The position numbers and the translations under genes were made by a program. Under the pieces are notes generated by a model. The model was given only the letters and a program-made list of their open reading frames with translations. It ran no database searches and had not been told where the DNA came from. Shown one piece after another: positions 6,315-13,440 of a stretch of 18,522 nucleotides of DNA (the stretch's first letter is position 1; every line of letters starts with the position of its first letter). Source of the DNA: an uncultured Clostridia bacterium (GTDB lineage Bacteria; Bacillota; Clostridia; Christensenellales; Borkfalkiaceae); NCBI GenBank assembly GCA_947090365.1, contig CAMUNT010000018.1, positions 1 through 18,522 of the forward strand, given 5' to 3'.

Positions 6315-7415
6315 TTAAACATTAAAACGGAAGAGGACGACGTCGCCGTCTTTAATAACGTAATCTTTGCCTTCCGAGCGAACCTTGCCTTTTTCGCGCG
6401 CGCCGACAAGTCCTCCGCATTCCAAAAGAATTTGCCAGTCGCATATTTCCGCGCGGATAAAGCCTTTTTCGAAATCGGTGTGAATTTTGCCCGCCGCCTG
6501 CGGAGCTTTCGTGCCTTTAACGATAGTCCAGGCTCTTGTCTCTTTTTCACCGGCAGTAAGGTAGGAAATGAGTCCTAAAAGTGTATAGCTCTTCTTAATA
6601 AGTCTGTTAAGTCCGCTTTCTTCAAGCCCCAGCTCTTCCAAAAACATTGCCATATCTTCTTCTGACATTTTCGAAAGCTCTTCTTCGGTTTTGGCGCATA
6701 TCACCAAAACTTCGCTTCCCTCTTTTTTCGCGTAATCCTTTACGGCGCAGACGAGGGGTATATCGCTTTCATCTTTGCCCATATCGAATTCGGAAATGTT
6801 CGCGGCGTAAATTATGGGCTTGTTTGTCAAGAGGAACAGGTTGTCAATTAAAGGCTTTTCTTCGTCCGCGCACTCGAAAAGTCTTGCGGGTTTTTCTTCG
6901 CTTAAAAACTTTTCAAGCCTTTCCAAAAGTGCGAATTCTGCCGCGGCTTCTTTGTTTGCTCCTCCGCGTGCAGTATTTCTTATTCTGTCCTGACGCTTGT
7001 TTACCGCTTCGATGTCTGCAAGAATAAGTTCGAGCGTTATTGTCTGGATATCGGCAATCGGGTCGATTTTGTTGTTGACGTGAGTGATGTTTTCATTTTC
7101 AAAACAGCGCACGACGTGAACTATTGCATCGCATTCTCTTACGTGCGAGAGAAATTTATTACCCAGGCCTTCGCCTTGCGATGCTCCTTTAACAAGCCCC
7201 GCAATGTCGACGAACTCTACGATAGCGGGGGTAACTTTTTTGCTGTCGTAAAGCTTTGCAAGCTTATCAAGCCTTTCGTCCGGAACGGCAACTACACCGA
7301 CGTTTGGTTCAATAGTGCAGAACGGATAATTCGCGGCTTCCGCACCTGCGTGAGTTATTGCATTGAACAGAGTGGACTTTCCTACGTTGGGCAGTCCCAC
7401 AACACCTAATTTCAT
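6315..7415 (-). CDS. ychF: YchF/OLA1-family redox-regulated ATPase
   Basis: YchF is an Obg-family P-loop protein that prefers ATP to GTP, binds ribosomes and is linked to the oxidative stress response. The 366-residue length is standard. The P-loop GLPNVGKSTL is at residues 6-15, the G3 motif is DIAGLVKGAS at about 69-78, and LSHVRECDAIVHVVRCF follows. A central coiled-coil insertion covers about residues 125-200. The C-terminal TGS domain contains TIVKGTKAPQAAGKIHTDFEKGFIRAE. The G4 position reads NKP rather than the NKxD of GTP-specific proteins, as expected for YchF. The ATG at 7415 follows AAAAGGAC. The hypothetical gene at 6276 follows closely and may be in the same transcript. Confidence 0.95.
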   Translation of the reverse strand: MKLGVVGLPNVGKSTLFNAITHAGAEAANYPFCTIEPNVGVVAVPDERLDKLAKLYDSKKVTPAIVEFVDIAGLVKGASQGEGLGNKFLSHVRECDAIVHVVRCFENENITHVNNKIDPIADIQTITLELILADIEAVNKRQDRIRNTARGGANKEAAAEFALLERLEKFLSEEKPARLFECADEEKPLIDNLFLLTNKPIIYAANISEFDMGKDESDIPLVCAVKDYAKKEGSEVLVICAKTEEELSKMSEEDMAMFLEELGLEESGLNRLIKKSYTLLGLISYLTAGEKETRAWTIVKGTKAPQAAGKIHTDFEKGFIRAEICDWQILLECGGLVGAREKGKVRSEGKDYVIKDGDVVLFRFNV

Positions 7416-7492
7416 TTATTTTGTCCTTTTCAGAAAAGTTACTTAAATTATAATATAATTCGGCAAAAAATCAAAACAAATACTGCTTAAAC

Positions 7493-7521
7493 TTGATAAT
7501 TTTTTATATATGTGGTAGAAT
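7493..7521 (+). promoter_or_regulatory. argS promoter
   Basis: TTGATA (7493-7498), a 17-base spacer and an extended -10 TGG-TAGAAT (7513-7521). The leader of about 27 bases has an AAGGG ribosome site and no room for a T-box. Confidence 0.7.
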
Positions 7522-7554
7522 TTACAGCGAAATACAAATATTTTAAGGGAAATT

Positions 7555-9231
7555 ATGGATTACAAGAAGCACATAGCCGACAGAATAAAAATAGACGGCA
7601 TCGATAATAATGAAATATATACTTCGATAGTTCTTCCGCCAAACTCGGAAATGGGTGATTTTGCTTTGCCTTGCTTTAAATTTGCTAAAATTTTAAGGAA
7701 AAGTCCGAATATTATCGCCGAAGAGCTTAAAAATGCTTATAAGACCGACGGGGTAATCAGCGAAGTTTCTGCGGTAAACGGATACCTTAATTTTAAAGTA
7801 AATAAAGTTGAACTCGCTAAGTCTGTTATTGGTGAAATTTTAAACACGGGTAAAAATTTCGGGGCGTCAGATTTTGGTGCTGGTAAAACGATTTGTATAG
7901 ATTATTCATCTGTAAACATTGCAAAACCTTTTCATATCGGACACCTTTCGACGACCGTAATAGGCGGAGCACTTTATAAACTGTATAAATTTTTGGGCTA
8001 TAAAGTAGTGGGTATAAACCATCTGGGCGATTACGGAACGCAGTTCGGTAAGCTTATCTGCGCTTATAAGCACTGGGGCAATAAGGAAGAGATTGAAAAG
8101 GGCGGTATTCACGCAATCAACGAGCTGTACGTTCGTTTTAACAGCGAAGCCGATGAGAAAATGGAAATCGAAGCTCGTGAATATTTCAGGTTAATAGAAA
8201 GCGGTGATAAAGAGGCTAATGAAATTTTCGAGTGGTTCAAATCGCTTACATTGAAGTACGTTGAGGGCATATACGACAAGCTTGGCGTCAAGTTCGACAG
8301 TTACGCAGGCGAGCGTTTCTATACTGATAAAATGCAGCCGGTAATCGATGAGCTTCGCGCAAAAAATCTTCTGAAAGAGAGTGAAGGGGCGACTATCGTC
8401 GATCTGGAAGAATACGGAATGTCGCCATGCCTTATACTCCGTTCGGACGGAGCGTCGCTTTACGCAACGCGTGATTTAGCGGCGGCTTATTACCGCAAAA
8501 ATACTTATGATTTCTACAAATGTCTGTACGTGGTGGCCTATCAGCAAAATCTGCATTTCAAGCAGGTTTTCAAGGTTTTAGAACTTATGGGCAATGAATG
8601 GGCCAAGGATTTGGTTCACGTTGCTTACGGAATGGTTTCTTTGGAAGACGGCGCGATGTCAACCCGAAAGGGCAAAGTTGTATGGCTTGAAGACGTTATT
8701 AACAAGTGCGTTGAAAAGGCGTATAGCGTTGTTACCGAAAAAAATCCCGACCTTGAAAATAAAACCGAAATTGCCGAAAAGGTGGGAATAGGTGCGGTCA
8801 TATTCGGCGCGCTTTATAACAACAAAATAAAGGATATAGTTTTTTCTTATGATAAAGTTTTAAGCTTCGAGGGTGAAACCAGCGTATACGTTCAGTATAC
8901 GTGTGCGCGTGCGAAGTCTGTACTTTCCAAGGCTGAAAATATACTGATGCCTGTCGGGTACGAGCCGAGTGTCGTTGAATTCGAAGTCGTCAAAGCACTT
9001 GCGGCTTTTAAGGAAACTTTAATTGATGCGTCTGAGAAATACGAGCCCAGCTACGTTGCACGCTATGCAGTCGATCTTGCACAAAAGTTCAATAAATTTT
9101 ATATCGAATGCAAAATTCTGACGGCGGAAGGGGATACTAAACAGTTCAGACTTGCGCTTACCTCGGCAACTTTGCAGACACTTAAAAATGCGTTGGCTAT
9201 TTTGGGTATAGGCGTACCCGATAAAATGTAA
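7555..9231 (+). CDS. argS: Arginyl-tRNA synthetase
   Basis: It charges tRNA-Arg with arginine using ATP, as a class I synthetase. The 558-residue protein is in the usual size range. The N-terminal additional domain spans about residues 1-90 and recognises the tRNA D-loop. The HIGH motif is at 127-130 within KPFHIGHLST. The KMSKS-equivalent loop reads MSTRKG at 368-373, followed by the conserved VVWLEDVI. The C-terminal DALR anticodon-binding domain covers the last 120 residues (VQYTCARAKSVL, KFNKFYIECKIL). The ATG at 7555 follows AAGGG. It is monocistronic, and no convincing terminator lies in the short gap before the rubrerythrin promoter. Confidence 0.96.
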   Translation: MDYKKHIADRIKIDGIDNNEIYTSIVLPPNSEMGDFALPCFKFAKILRKSPNIIAEELKNAYKTDGVISEVSAVNGYLNFKVNKVELAKSVIGEILNTGKNFGASDFGAGKTICIDYSSVNIAKPFHIGHLSTTVIGGALYKLYKFLGYKVVGINHLGDYGTQFGKLICAYKHWGNKEEIEKGGIHAINELYVRFNSEADEKMEIEAREYFRLIESGDKEANEIFEWFKSLTLKYVEGIYDKLGVKFDSYAGERFYTDKMQPVIDELRAKNLLKESEGATIVDLEEYGMSPCLILRSDGASLYATRDLAAAYYRKNTYDFYKCLYVVAYQQNLHFKQVFKVLELMGNEWAKDLVHVAYGMVSLEDGAMSTRKGKVVWLEDVINKCVEKAYSVVTEKNPDLENKTEIAEKVGIGAVIFGALYNNKIKDIVFSYDKVLSFEGETSVYVQYTCARAKSVLSKAENILMPVGYEPSVVEFEVVKALAAFKETLIDASEKYEPSYVARYAVDLAQKFNKFYIECKILTAEGDTKQFRLALTSATLQTLKNALAILGIGVPDKM

Positions 9232-9261
9232 CAAAAATTTTTGCAAAAAGCTTGCTAAATA

Positions 9262-9290
9262 TTGCCATTTAGTTTGTTTTGTGTTATAAT
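9262..9290 (+). promoter_or_regulatory. rubrerythrin promoter
   Basis: TTGCCA (9262-9267), a 17-base spacer and an extended -10 TGT-TATAAT (9282-9290). The leader is about 33 bases with an AAAGGAG site. No PerR-like palindrome was recognised. Confidence 0.75.
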
Positions 9291-9329
9291 TTTTATACTG
9301 AATTAAATATATAAAGGAGTAAATAATTT

Positions 9330-9863
9330 ATGAAAAGATGTGTTGTTTGCGGTGAAATCGTAGAAGACGGCGTTGAAGTTTGTCCCGTATGCAAGGCTAA
9401 AAAGTTTGAGCCGATCAACGGCAATGAAAAGCCTGCGTTTGCATGTGAGCACGTAGTAGGCGACGGAAAAGTGGAAGATGCTGAGGTGATGGCTGGATTG
9501 CAGGCTAATTTTGAAGGAGAATGCACCGAAGTCGGAATGTATCTTGCTATGGCAAGAGTTGCAGATCGCGAGGGCTATCCCGAGATAGCAGAAGCTTTTA
9601 AGCGTTATGCGTTTGAAGAAGCTGAGCATGCCGCAAAATTTGCCGAGCTTTTGGGTAATGTCGTAACACCCTCGACCAAAAAGAACCTTGAGCTTCGTGC
9701 TGCTGCTGAATCCGGTGCATGTGAGGGCAAGTTTGCAATAGCAAAGAAAGCTAAACAGTTAGGCTACGATGCAATTCACGATACCGTTCACGAAATGGCG
9801 AAGGACGAAGCGAGACACGGTGCAGGCTTTGCAGGACTTCTGAAAAGATATTTCGGGAAATAA
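9330..9863 (+). CDS. Reverse rubrerythrin (N-terminal rubredoxin domain)
   Basis: The 177-residue protein is predicted to reduce hydrogen peroxide in the cytoplasm of an anaerobe, taking electrons from NADH via a reductase. The rubredoxin-like iron site comes first, with Cys4, Cys7, Cys18 and Cys21 as two CxxC pairs. The ferritin-like diiron domain follows. Its ligand helices contain EGECTEVGMYL, FEEAEHAAKF, a middle pair within ELRAAAESGACEGKF, and AKDEARHGAGF, giving the repeated E and ExxH pattern. Classical rubrerythrins have the rubredoxin domain at the C-terminus. The reversed order is known from Clostridium acetobutylicum peroxide-defence proteins. It is a single gene between its own promoter and terminator. 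Confidence 0.92.
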   Translation: MKRCVVCGEIVEDGVEVCPVCKAKKFEPINGNEKPAFACEHVVGDGKVEDAEVMAGLQANFEGECTEVGMYLAMARVADREGYPEIAEAFKRYAFEEAEHAAKFAELLGNVVTPSTKKNLELRAAAESGACEGKFAIAKKAKQLGYDAIHDTVHEMAKDEARHGAGFAGLLKRYFGK

Positions 9864-9880
9864 TTAATTAAAAAATTTAG

Positions 9881-9913
9881 AAGCAGCGGGCGAATTGCTT
9901 GCTGCTTTTTTCT
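9881..9913 (+). terminator. rubrerythrin terminator
   Basis: AAGCAGC (9881-9887) pairs with GCTGCTT (9901-9907) across a 13-base loop, then the sequence runs into TTTTTTCTTT. Confidence 0.75.
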
Positions 9914-9966
9914 TTATAAAATACTATAAAAATTAAATACGGTCGCAAATCTAGTTAGCTTTTTCA

Positions 9967-9972
9967 TATAAT
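9967..9972 (+). promoter_or_regulatory. -10 element of the Cys/Asn-rich gene
   Basis: CATATAATG contains a perfect TATAAT (9967-9972), but no good -35 sits 16-18 bases upstream (the best choices are near TCGCAA). An activator or an alternative sigma factor is possible. The expected +1 is about 9979. Confidence 0.45.
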
Positions 9973-9980
9973 GAAGTAAA

Positions 9981-10002
9981 GGCAAGGGGGGAAACCTTTG
10001 CC
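9981..10002 (+). promoter_or_regulatory. 5' UTR stem-loop at the start of the mRNA
   Basis: GGCAAGGG (9981-9988) pairs with CCTTTGCC (9995-10002), with one G-T pair and a 6-base loop. It begins about two bases after the predicted +1, a position where hairpins protect mRNA from decay. It could instead be a regulatory element. Confidence 0.5.
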
Positions 10003-10032
10003 GGACTTTAACTGTATGAGGAAGAATTACTT

Positions 10033-10326
10033 ATGTGTAATAATTGTAATAACAACAGAAGATGTGACCAGTGCAATAACTGCAATAACTGGTATAACGG
10101 TTGCAACAGGAATAATCAGTGCTGTTTCTGCGGACTTTTAAATCTGTTCTGCAATTGTCAGTGCAACAGATGTAATAGGTGCAATAACTGCGACAGATGC
10201 AACAGATGTAACAGATGCAATCGGTTTGATGACTACTATATTCAGCAGTACGCTCTTTTCGATAACGACTGCCATACGCATAACCATGGGTGCGGTTGCG
10301 GTTGCCACAATCACTGGAACGGTTGA
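10033..10326 (+). CDS. Cysteine/asparagine-rich small protein
   Basis: The family is not recognised. The 97-residue protein has 22 cysteines and 26 asparagines, about half of all residues. Cysteines fall every third residue in the run C44 to C62 (CNRCNRCNNCDRCNRCNRC), after a looser CxxC-rich N-terminal half. A short Tyr/Asp segment (DDYYIQQYALFDND) leads to a His/Cys tail, CHTHNHGCGCGCHNHWNG. Such density suggests metal binding, as in metallothioneins, or heavy disulfide cross-linking, as in some spore-coat proteins; neither is shown. A GAGGAAG ribosome site stands 8 bases before the ATG. The hairpin leader and strong terminator show a real, independent gene. It follows rubrerythrin but is a separate transcript. 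Confidence 0.88.
   Translation: MCNNCNNNRRCDQCNNCNNWYNGCNRNNQCCFCGLLNLFCNCQCNRCNRCNNCDRCNRCNRCNRFDDYYIQQYALFDNDCHTHNHGCGCGCHNHWNG
10160..10226 (+). repeat. nine-base coding repeats (Cys-Asn-Arg)
   Basis: Imperfect tandem 9-mers of the form TGCAACAGA / TGTAATAGG / TGCAATCGG encode the Cys-Asn-Arg/Asn units. Synonymous changes at TGC/TGT and AAC/AAT show that the amino-acid pattern is kept while the DNA drifts. Slippage could change the repeat number. Confidence 0.7.
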
Positions 10327-10337
10327 TTAAAAAAACA

Positions 10338-10369
10338 GGGGTAACTTTTGTTACCCCTTAATTTTTTTT
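10338..10369 (+). terminator. terminator of the Cys/Asn-rich gene
   Basis: A perfect 8-bp stem, GGGGTAAC (10338-10345) with GTTACCCC (10350-10357), a TTTT loop, then TTAATTTTTTTT. Confidence 0.9.
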
Positions 10370-10389
10370 AAATTGCAGAAAATAGATAT

Positions 10390-11163
10390 ATGAACAAAAT
10401 TATAAACCTGTATAAATATTTTTCGGACAAGCGTTTTTCGACTATTGCCGGAACGCTAGTTTATTTTTTGTTGATGAGTATTGCGCCGTTTACTCTCTGG
10501 CTGACGTTGGTTTGCGGAAATCTTGATATAGAACGATTTTTATCGCACGAGCTTTTTGATGCGGTAAGTCCTATTTTAAGGCAATTAAAGGCGTCTGCCG
10601 AAAGTGCCGCAAGCGGAGCCGGTATAATTTTTCTTTTAACCACACTGTATTCGTCTACGAACTTTTTTTATCATTTAAGGCGTAGCGGTGAAATTATTTA
10701 CAACAGCGCGCGTGTTAAAGGGGGGCTCAGGTTACGGCTTGCCTCGCTTTTACTTATTTTCAGTGTATTTTTGGTTATGGCAGTGCTTGCAGCGGTATCC
10801 GTAACGGGCTCGTGGGTGCTTGAAAGAATTTTGCCGTTTTACGTAGCCGATATTATAACGTACTGCGTTATAACCGCCACAGCGTTTACGGTGGCTTTAA
10901 TATTGAATATTTTTGCGTGTCCGTATAAATTGAAAGCTTCCGAGGCGCTCCCCGGAAGCTTGCTTACCACAGCTTTGTGGTTGATATTTGTTTTAGGTTT
11001 TAATATTTATACCTCTTTTGCCGATCCTGAAAAGCTGTATGGCAAGATAGCGGCCCTGATAATTTTTTTACTGTGGTGCTATATAATGATGAGTAGCTTC
11101 GTTATCGGCATAATTTATAACGGTATGTTTAAAAGTAAAAGAGAGTACAAAAAGCTATTTTAA
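10390..11163 (+). CDS. YihY/BrkB-family integral membrane protein
   Basis: The 257-residue protein has about six membrane helices (near residues 17-42, 74-91, 115-140, 151-175, 189-207 and 220-246). Hallmarks of the YihY family are seen: an N-terminal helix with TLVYFLLMSIAPF, the RRSGEIIYN segment after helix 2, and the C-terminal YGKIAALIIFLLWCYIMM. The family is widespread and its molecular role is not settled; older names such as ribonuclease BN are errors. The start at 10390 lies 20 bases after a terminator and has no ribosome site, so it may be translated from a leaderless or very short-leader mRNA. The stop codon overlaps that of the convergent degV gene. Confidence 0.82.
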   Translation: MNKIINLYKYFSDKRFSTIAGTLVYFLLMSIAPFTLWLTLVCGNLDIERFLSHELFDAVSPILRQLKASAESAASGAGIIFLLTTLYSSTNFFYHLRRSGEIIYNSARVKGGLRLRLASLLLIFSVFLVMAVLAAVSVTGSWVLERILPFYVADIITYCVITATAFTVALILNIFACPYKLKASEALPGSLLTTALWLIFVLGFNIYTSFADPEKLYGKIAALIIFLLWCYIMMSSFVIGIIYNGMFKSKREYKKLF

Positions 11164-12032
11164 TACTTAATTGCGCAGGCCGCGGCAAGTGCGCCGGGGC
11201 CTATATGGCAGGAAACACTGAGCGAGAGGGGGTCGATAAATTTGAATTCAGCCTTGGGGAATTCGGCCATGAGCTGATCCTTGAATTTAAGCGCCTCGTC
11301 GTAATTTTTCGTATGGGCAATGCTTATCACCATTTTGCCCGCTTCGTATTCTTCTTTAAACCTCGTCGTTAAATCGTTTTTTAAAGCTCCGATTATAGTA
11401 TCCTTAGCGTCTGTCAGCTTTCTTACTTTTGCGTAAGTGTCAAGCTTGAAGCCTTGAATTTGAAGAACCGGTTTAATTCTCAAAAGGGTGCCGATTGCCG
11501 CAACGGCAGGTGTAAGACGACCGCCTTTTTTCAGATATTTGAGAGTATCAACCATAATGTAAATACTTGATTTCATCTTCGAGTTCATCAGCCAATCCGA
11601 AATTTCTTTGGCTGATTTTCCTTCATCCGCAAGCTTCATTGCGTCGAAAACGCTTTGCTTTTGCGTTATCGAAATTCTTTGGTTATCTATAACGAAAACT
11701 TTGCCTTTGAAACGCGCTTCCGTTTCTGCATAATGTTGCAGAGTGTGGCAGGTTTCGGAAAGTCCGCTTGACATAGGAATGTAGACGATTTCGTCGTATT
11801 TATCAAGTATTTTACGCCATACTTCGCCCACATGTTCGGGGTTAGGCTGTGAAGTGGAAACCCTTACGTTGCTTTTAAGTTTTTCGTAAAACTTATCCTG
11901 AGTCAAAGTAAGGTCTTCATAAAATAGATCGTCATCGATAAGTACAGGCATAGGTATAACAGAAATACCTAATTTATTTGCTTCTGCCTGAGTAATACCG
12001 CTGTTACTGTCTGTCATTATTGCTGTTTTCAT
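11160..12032 (-). CDS. DegV-family fatty-acid-binding protein, intact copy
   Basis: DegV proteins (FakB type) bind a fatty acid and present it to the kinase FakA for phosphorylation. The 290-residue protein has the N-terminal TDSNSG motif, STSQPNP at about residues 59-65 and SSGLS near 91. VDTLKYLKKGGRL follows in the second domain, with SVSCHIGPGALA at the C-terminus, the conserved His-Gly-Pro end of the lipid pocket. It is the second of two tandem copies, 20 bases after the end of the upstream copy, and has its own GGAG site but no obvious promoter, so it depends on the upstream unit. No FakA kinase gene is in the window. Confidence 0.92.
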   Translation of the reverse strand: MKTAIMTDSNSGITQAEANKLGISVIPMPVLIDDDLFYEDLTLTQDKFYEKLKSNVRVSTSQPNPEHVGEVWRKILDKYDEIVYIPMSSGLSETCHTLQHYAETEARFKGKVFVIDNQRISITQKQSVFDAMKLADEGKSAKEISDWLMNSKMKSSIYIMVDTLKYLKKGGRLTPAVAAIGTLLRIKPVLQIQGFKLDTYAKVRKLTDAKDTIIGALKNDLTTRFKEEYEAGKMVISIAHTKNYDEALKFKDQLMAEFPKAEFKFIDPLSLSVSCHIGPGALAAACAIKY

Positions 12033-12053
12033 ATTTCAATCTCCAATACAAAA

Positions 12054-12926
12054 TTAATATTTAATTGAACAAGCAATTGCAAGCGCGCCGGGGCCGATGT
12101 GGCAAGAAACGCTTAGCGAGAGGGAGTCAACGAAAGTAAATTCTACGTTCGGGAAAATTTCTTCAATTTAAGACTTGAATTTTAATGCCGCATCAAGGTT
12201 TTGGGTATGCGCTACCTGCAAAGTCATTTTGCCCGCTTCGTATTCGTCCTTAAATTCCGTTTCGAGATCTTTTGTCATTGCGTTGATCATTGCCGTTTTA
12301 GCGTCTGAGATTTTTCTGGCCTTAGTAAACTGATCAAACTTGAAGCCGTGATTTTGAAGAACGGGTTTAATCTTTAATAAATTGCCGACGAATGCAACGG
12401 CGGGATTAAGCCTTCCGCCTTTTCTGAGGTAGGTAAGAGTATCAACCATAATGTAAATGCTTGATTTCATTCCGGTTTCGGTAAGCCACTGCACGATTTC
12501 TTCTGCGGATTTGCCTTCTTTTGCCATTTTTAAAGCGTCTAATATGCTCTGTTTCTGCGTTACCGAAACGCGGTGGTTATCAACTGCAAAAATCTTTCCC
12601 TTATATTTTTCGTCGGTCTGCGTCAGCTGATACGCGGTGTCGTAGGCTGCCGCGAGCCCGCTCGAAATGGGGATGTAGATAACTTGGTCGTATTCTTGCA
12701 ACAGCTTGTCCCAATATTCCATTAATGAATCGGGGCTGGGTTGGGAAGTAGTAATCTGCGAATTTCCCGTAAGCTTTTCATAGAAAAGTTCCTGGGTAAG
12801 CGAAATATCTTCCAGATATATTTCACCGTCAATAATAACGGGGGTAGGTATGATTGTCACGCCAAGTTCTTCGGCTTCTTTGCGTGATAATCCGCTGTTA
12901 CCGTCTGTGGAAATAGCTATTTTCAT
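12054..12926 (-). pseudogene. DegV-family gene with one in-frame nonsense codon
   Basis: This tandem copy is exactly as long as its neighbour (290 codons plus stop) and aligns with it without gaps. Codon 253 is TAA (12168-12170) where the intact copy has glutamine (CAG); a CAA to TAA change would explain it. After the stop the frame continues through FPNVEFTFVDSLSLSVSCHI and GPGALAIACSIKY to its own TAA at 12054, with mainly conservative differences from the sister. The break is therefore recent, or a sequence error. The truncated 252-residue product lacks the C-terminal pocket residues. Its N-terminal motif reads TDGNSG rather than TDSNSG. The start at 12926 follows AGGAGAA; the upstream ATG at 12965 lies right beside the -10 and is not used. 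Confidence 0.85.
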
Positions 12927-12953
12927 AAATTTCTCCTGATTAAAGTTACTTTT

Positions 12954-12982
12954 ATTATAATACACTTATTAGTATATGTCAA
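12954..12982 (-). promoter_or_regulatory. promoter of the tandem degV unit
   Basis: On the minus strand a full-consensus TTGACA (12977-12982), a 17-base spacer and TATAAT (12954-12959). This is the only clear promoter for both degV copies. It stands back to back with the ASCH gene promoter, eight bases between the -35 boxes. Confidence 0.85.
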
Positions 12983-12990
12983 ATTATTAG

Positions 12991-13019
12991 TTGAAAAATC
13001 AACACTTATATGATATAAT
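12991..13019 (+). promoter_or_regulatory. promoter of the ASCH-domain gene
   Basis: TTGAAA (12991-12996), a 17-base spacer and an extended -10 TGA-TATAAT (13011-13019). The +1 is near 13026, giving a leader of only about 10 bases with no ribosome site. A GTTGA-AAAA-TCAAC inverted repeat (12990-13003) overlaps the -35. Confidence 0.75.
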
Positions 13020-13035
13020 TTAATCAAGTTGCAAT

Positions 13036-13383
13036 ATGTTATTTAAAATGAATTTAGACTCAGAGCCGTTCGAAATGATAAAATGCGGTTTGAAAACAAT
13101 TGAACTGCGTCTGTATGATGAAAGAAGAAAACCTATAAAGGTAAACGATACAATTGAATTTACGAATACTTCGGACAATTCTGAAAAGCTTTTATGCCGT
13201 GTAATTAATTTGTATACGTTCAAAAATTTCGAAGAATTGTATCGGCGGTTGCCGTTACTTAAATGCGGGTATACACCGTCGACTGTTGCGGATGCAAAGC
13301 CTTCGGATATGAATAAGTATTATTCCGATGAGCAAATATTAAAATTCGGCGTAGTTGGAATTGAATTGGAAAAATGCGTTTAA
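13036..13383 (+). CDS. ASCH-domain protein
   Basis: The 115-residue protein matches the small ASCH fold, a PUA-like beta-barrel linked to RNA or nucleotide binding. The signature is the GLKTIELRLYDERRKPIKVNDTIEF block at about residues 18-42, where the lysine, glutamate and arginine sit in the putative binding cleft. CRVINLYTFKNFEELY follows, and then YYSDEQILKFGVVGIELE as the last strand pair. Some ASCH proteins hydrolyse modified cytidines, but no such activity can be assigned here. It is a single gene with a strong promoter and a very short leader lacking a ribosome site. The first ATG after the promoter is at 13036. Confidence 0.85.
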   Translation: MLFKMNLDSEPFEMIKCGLKTIELRLYDERRKPIKVNDTIEFTNTSDNSEKLLCRVINLYTFKNFEELYRRLPLLKCGYTPSTVADAKPSDMNKYYSDEQILKFGVVGIELEKCV

Positions 13384-13407
13384 CAAATGATAAAAAAGCA
13401 TTAAAAA

Positions 13408-13440
13408 AAACAGTGCAAGCTTAAACTCGTGCTGTTTTTT
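13408..13440 (+). terminator. terminator of the ASCH gene
   Basis: AAACAGTGC (13408-13416) pairs with GTGCTGTTT (13429-13437), including two G-T pairs, across a 12-base loop, followed by a T run. The right half lies in the coding end of the convergent membrane-protein gene. Confidence 0.65.

Noticed and set aside
6647..7027. 126-codon open frame antisense to ychF
   Set aside because: Arg/Leu/Cys-rich translation typical of a shadow of an acidic, lysine-rich gene; no start signals.
7522..7554. T-box leader for argS
   Set aside because: The predicted leader is only about 27 bases, with no specifier hairpin or T-box sequence.
9232..9243. CAAAAATTTTTG palindrome after argS as a terminator
   Set aside because: There is no loop and no GC-rich stem, and the T run is inside the palindrome; too weak to call.
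10160..10226. Possible short CRISPR-like repeats
   Set aside because: The units are 9 bases long, contiguous, in frame and without unique spacers; they encode the Cys-Asn-Arg ladder.
12927..12965. Upstream ATG at 12965 as start of the broken degV copy
   Set aside because: It adds a non-homologous 13-residue extension, overlaps or touches the promoter, and lacks a ribosome site; the ATG at 12926 has AGGAGAA and matches the sister copy.
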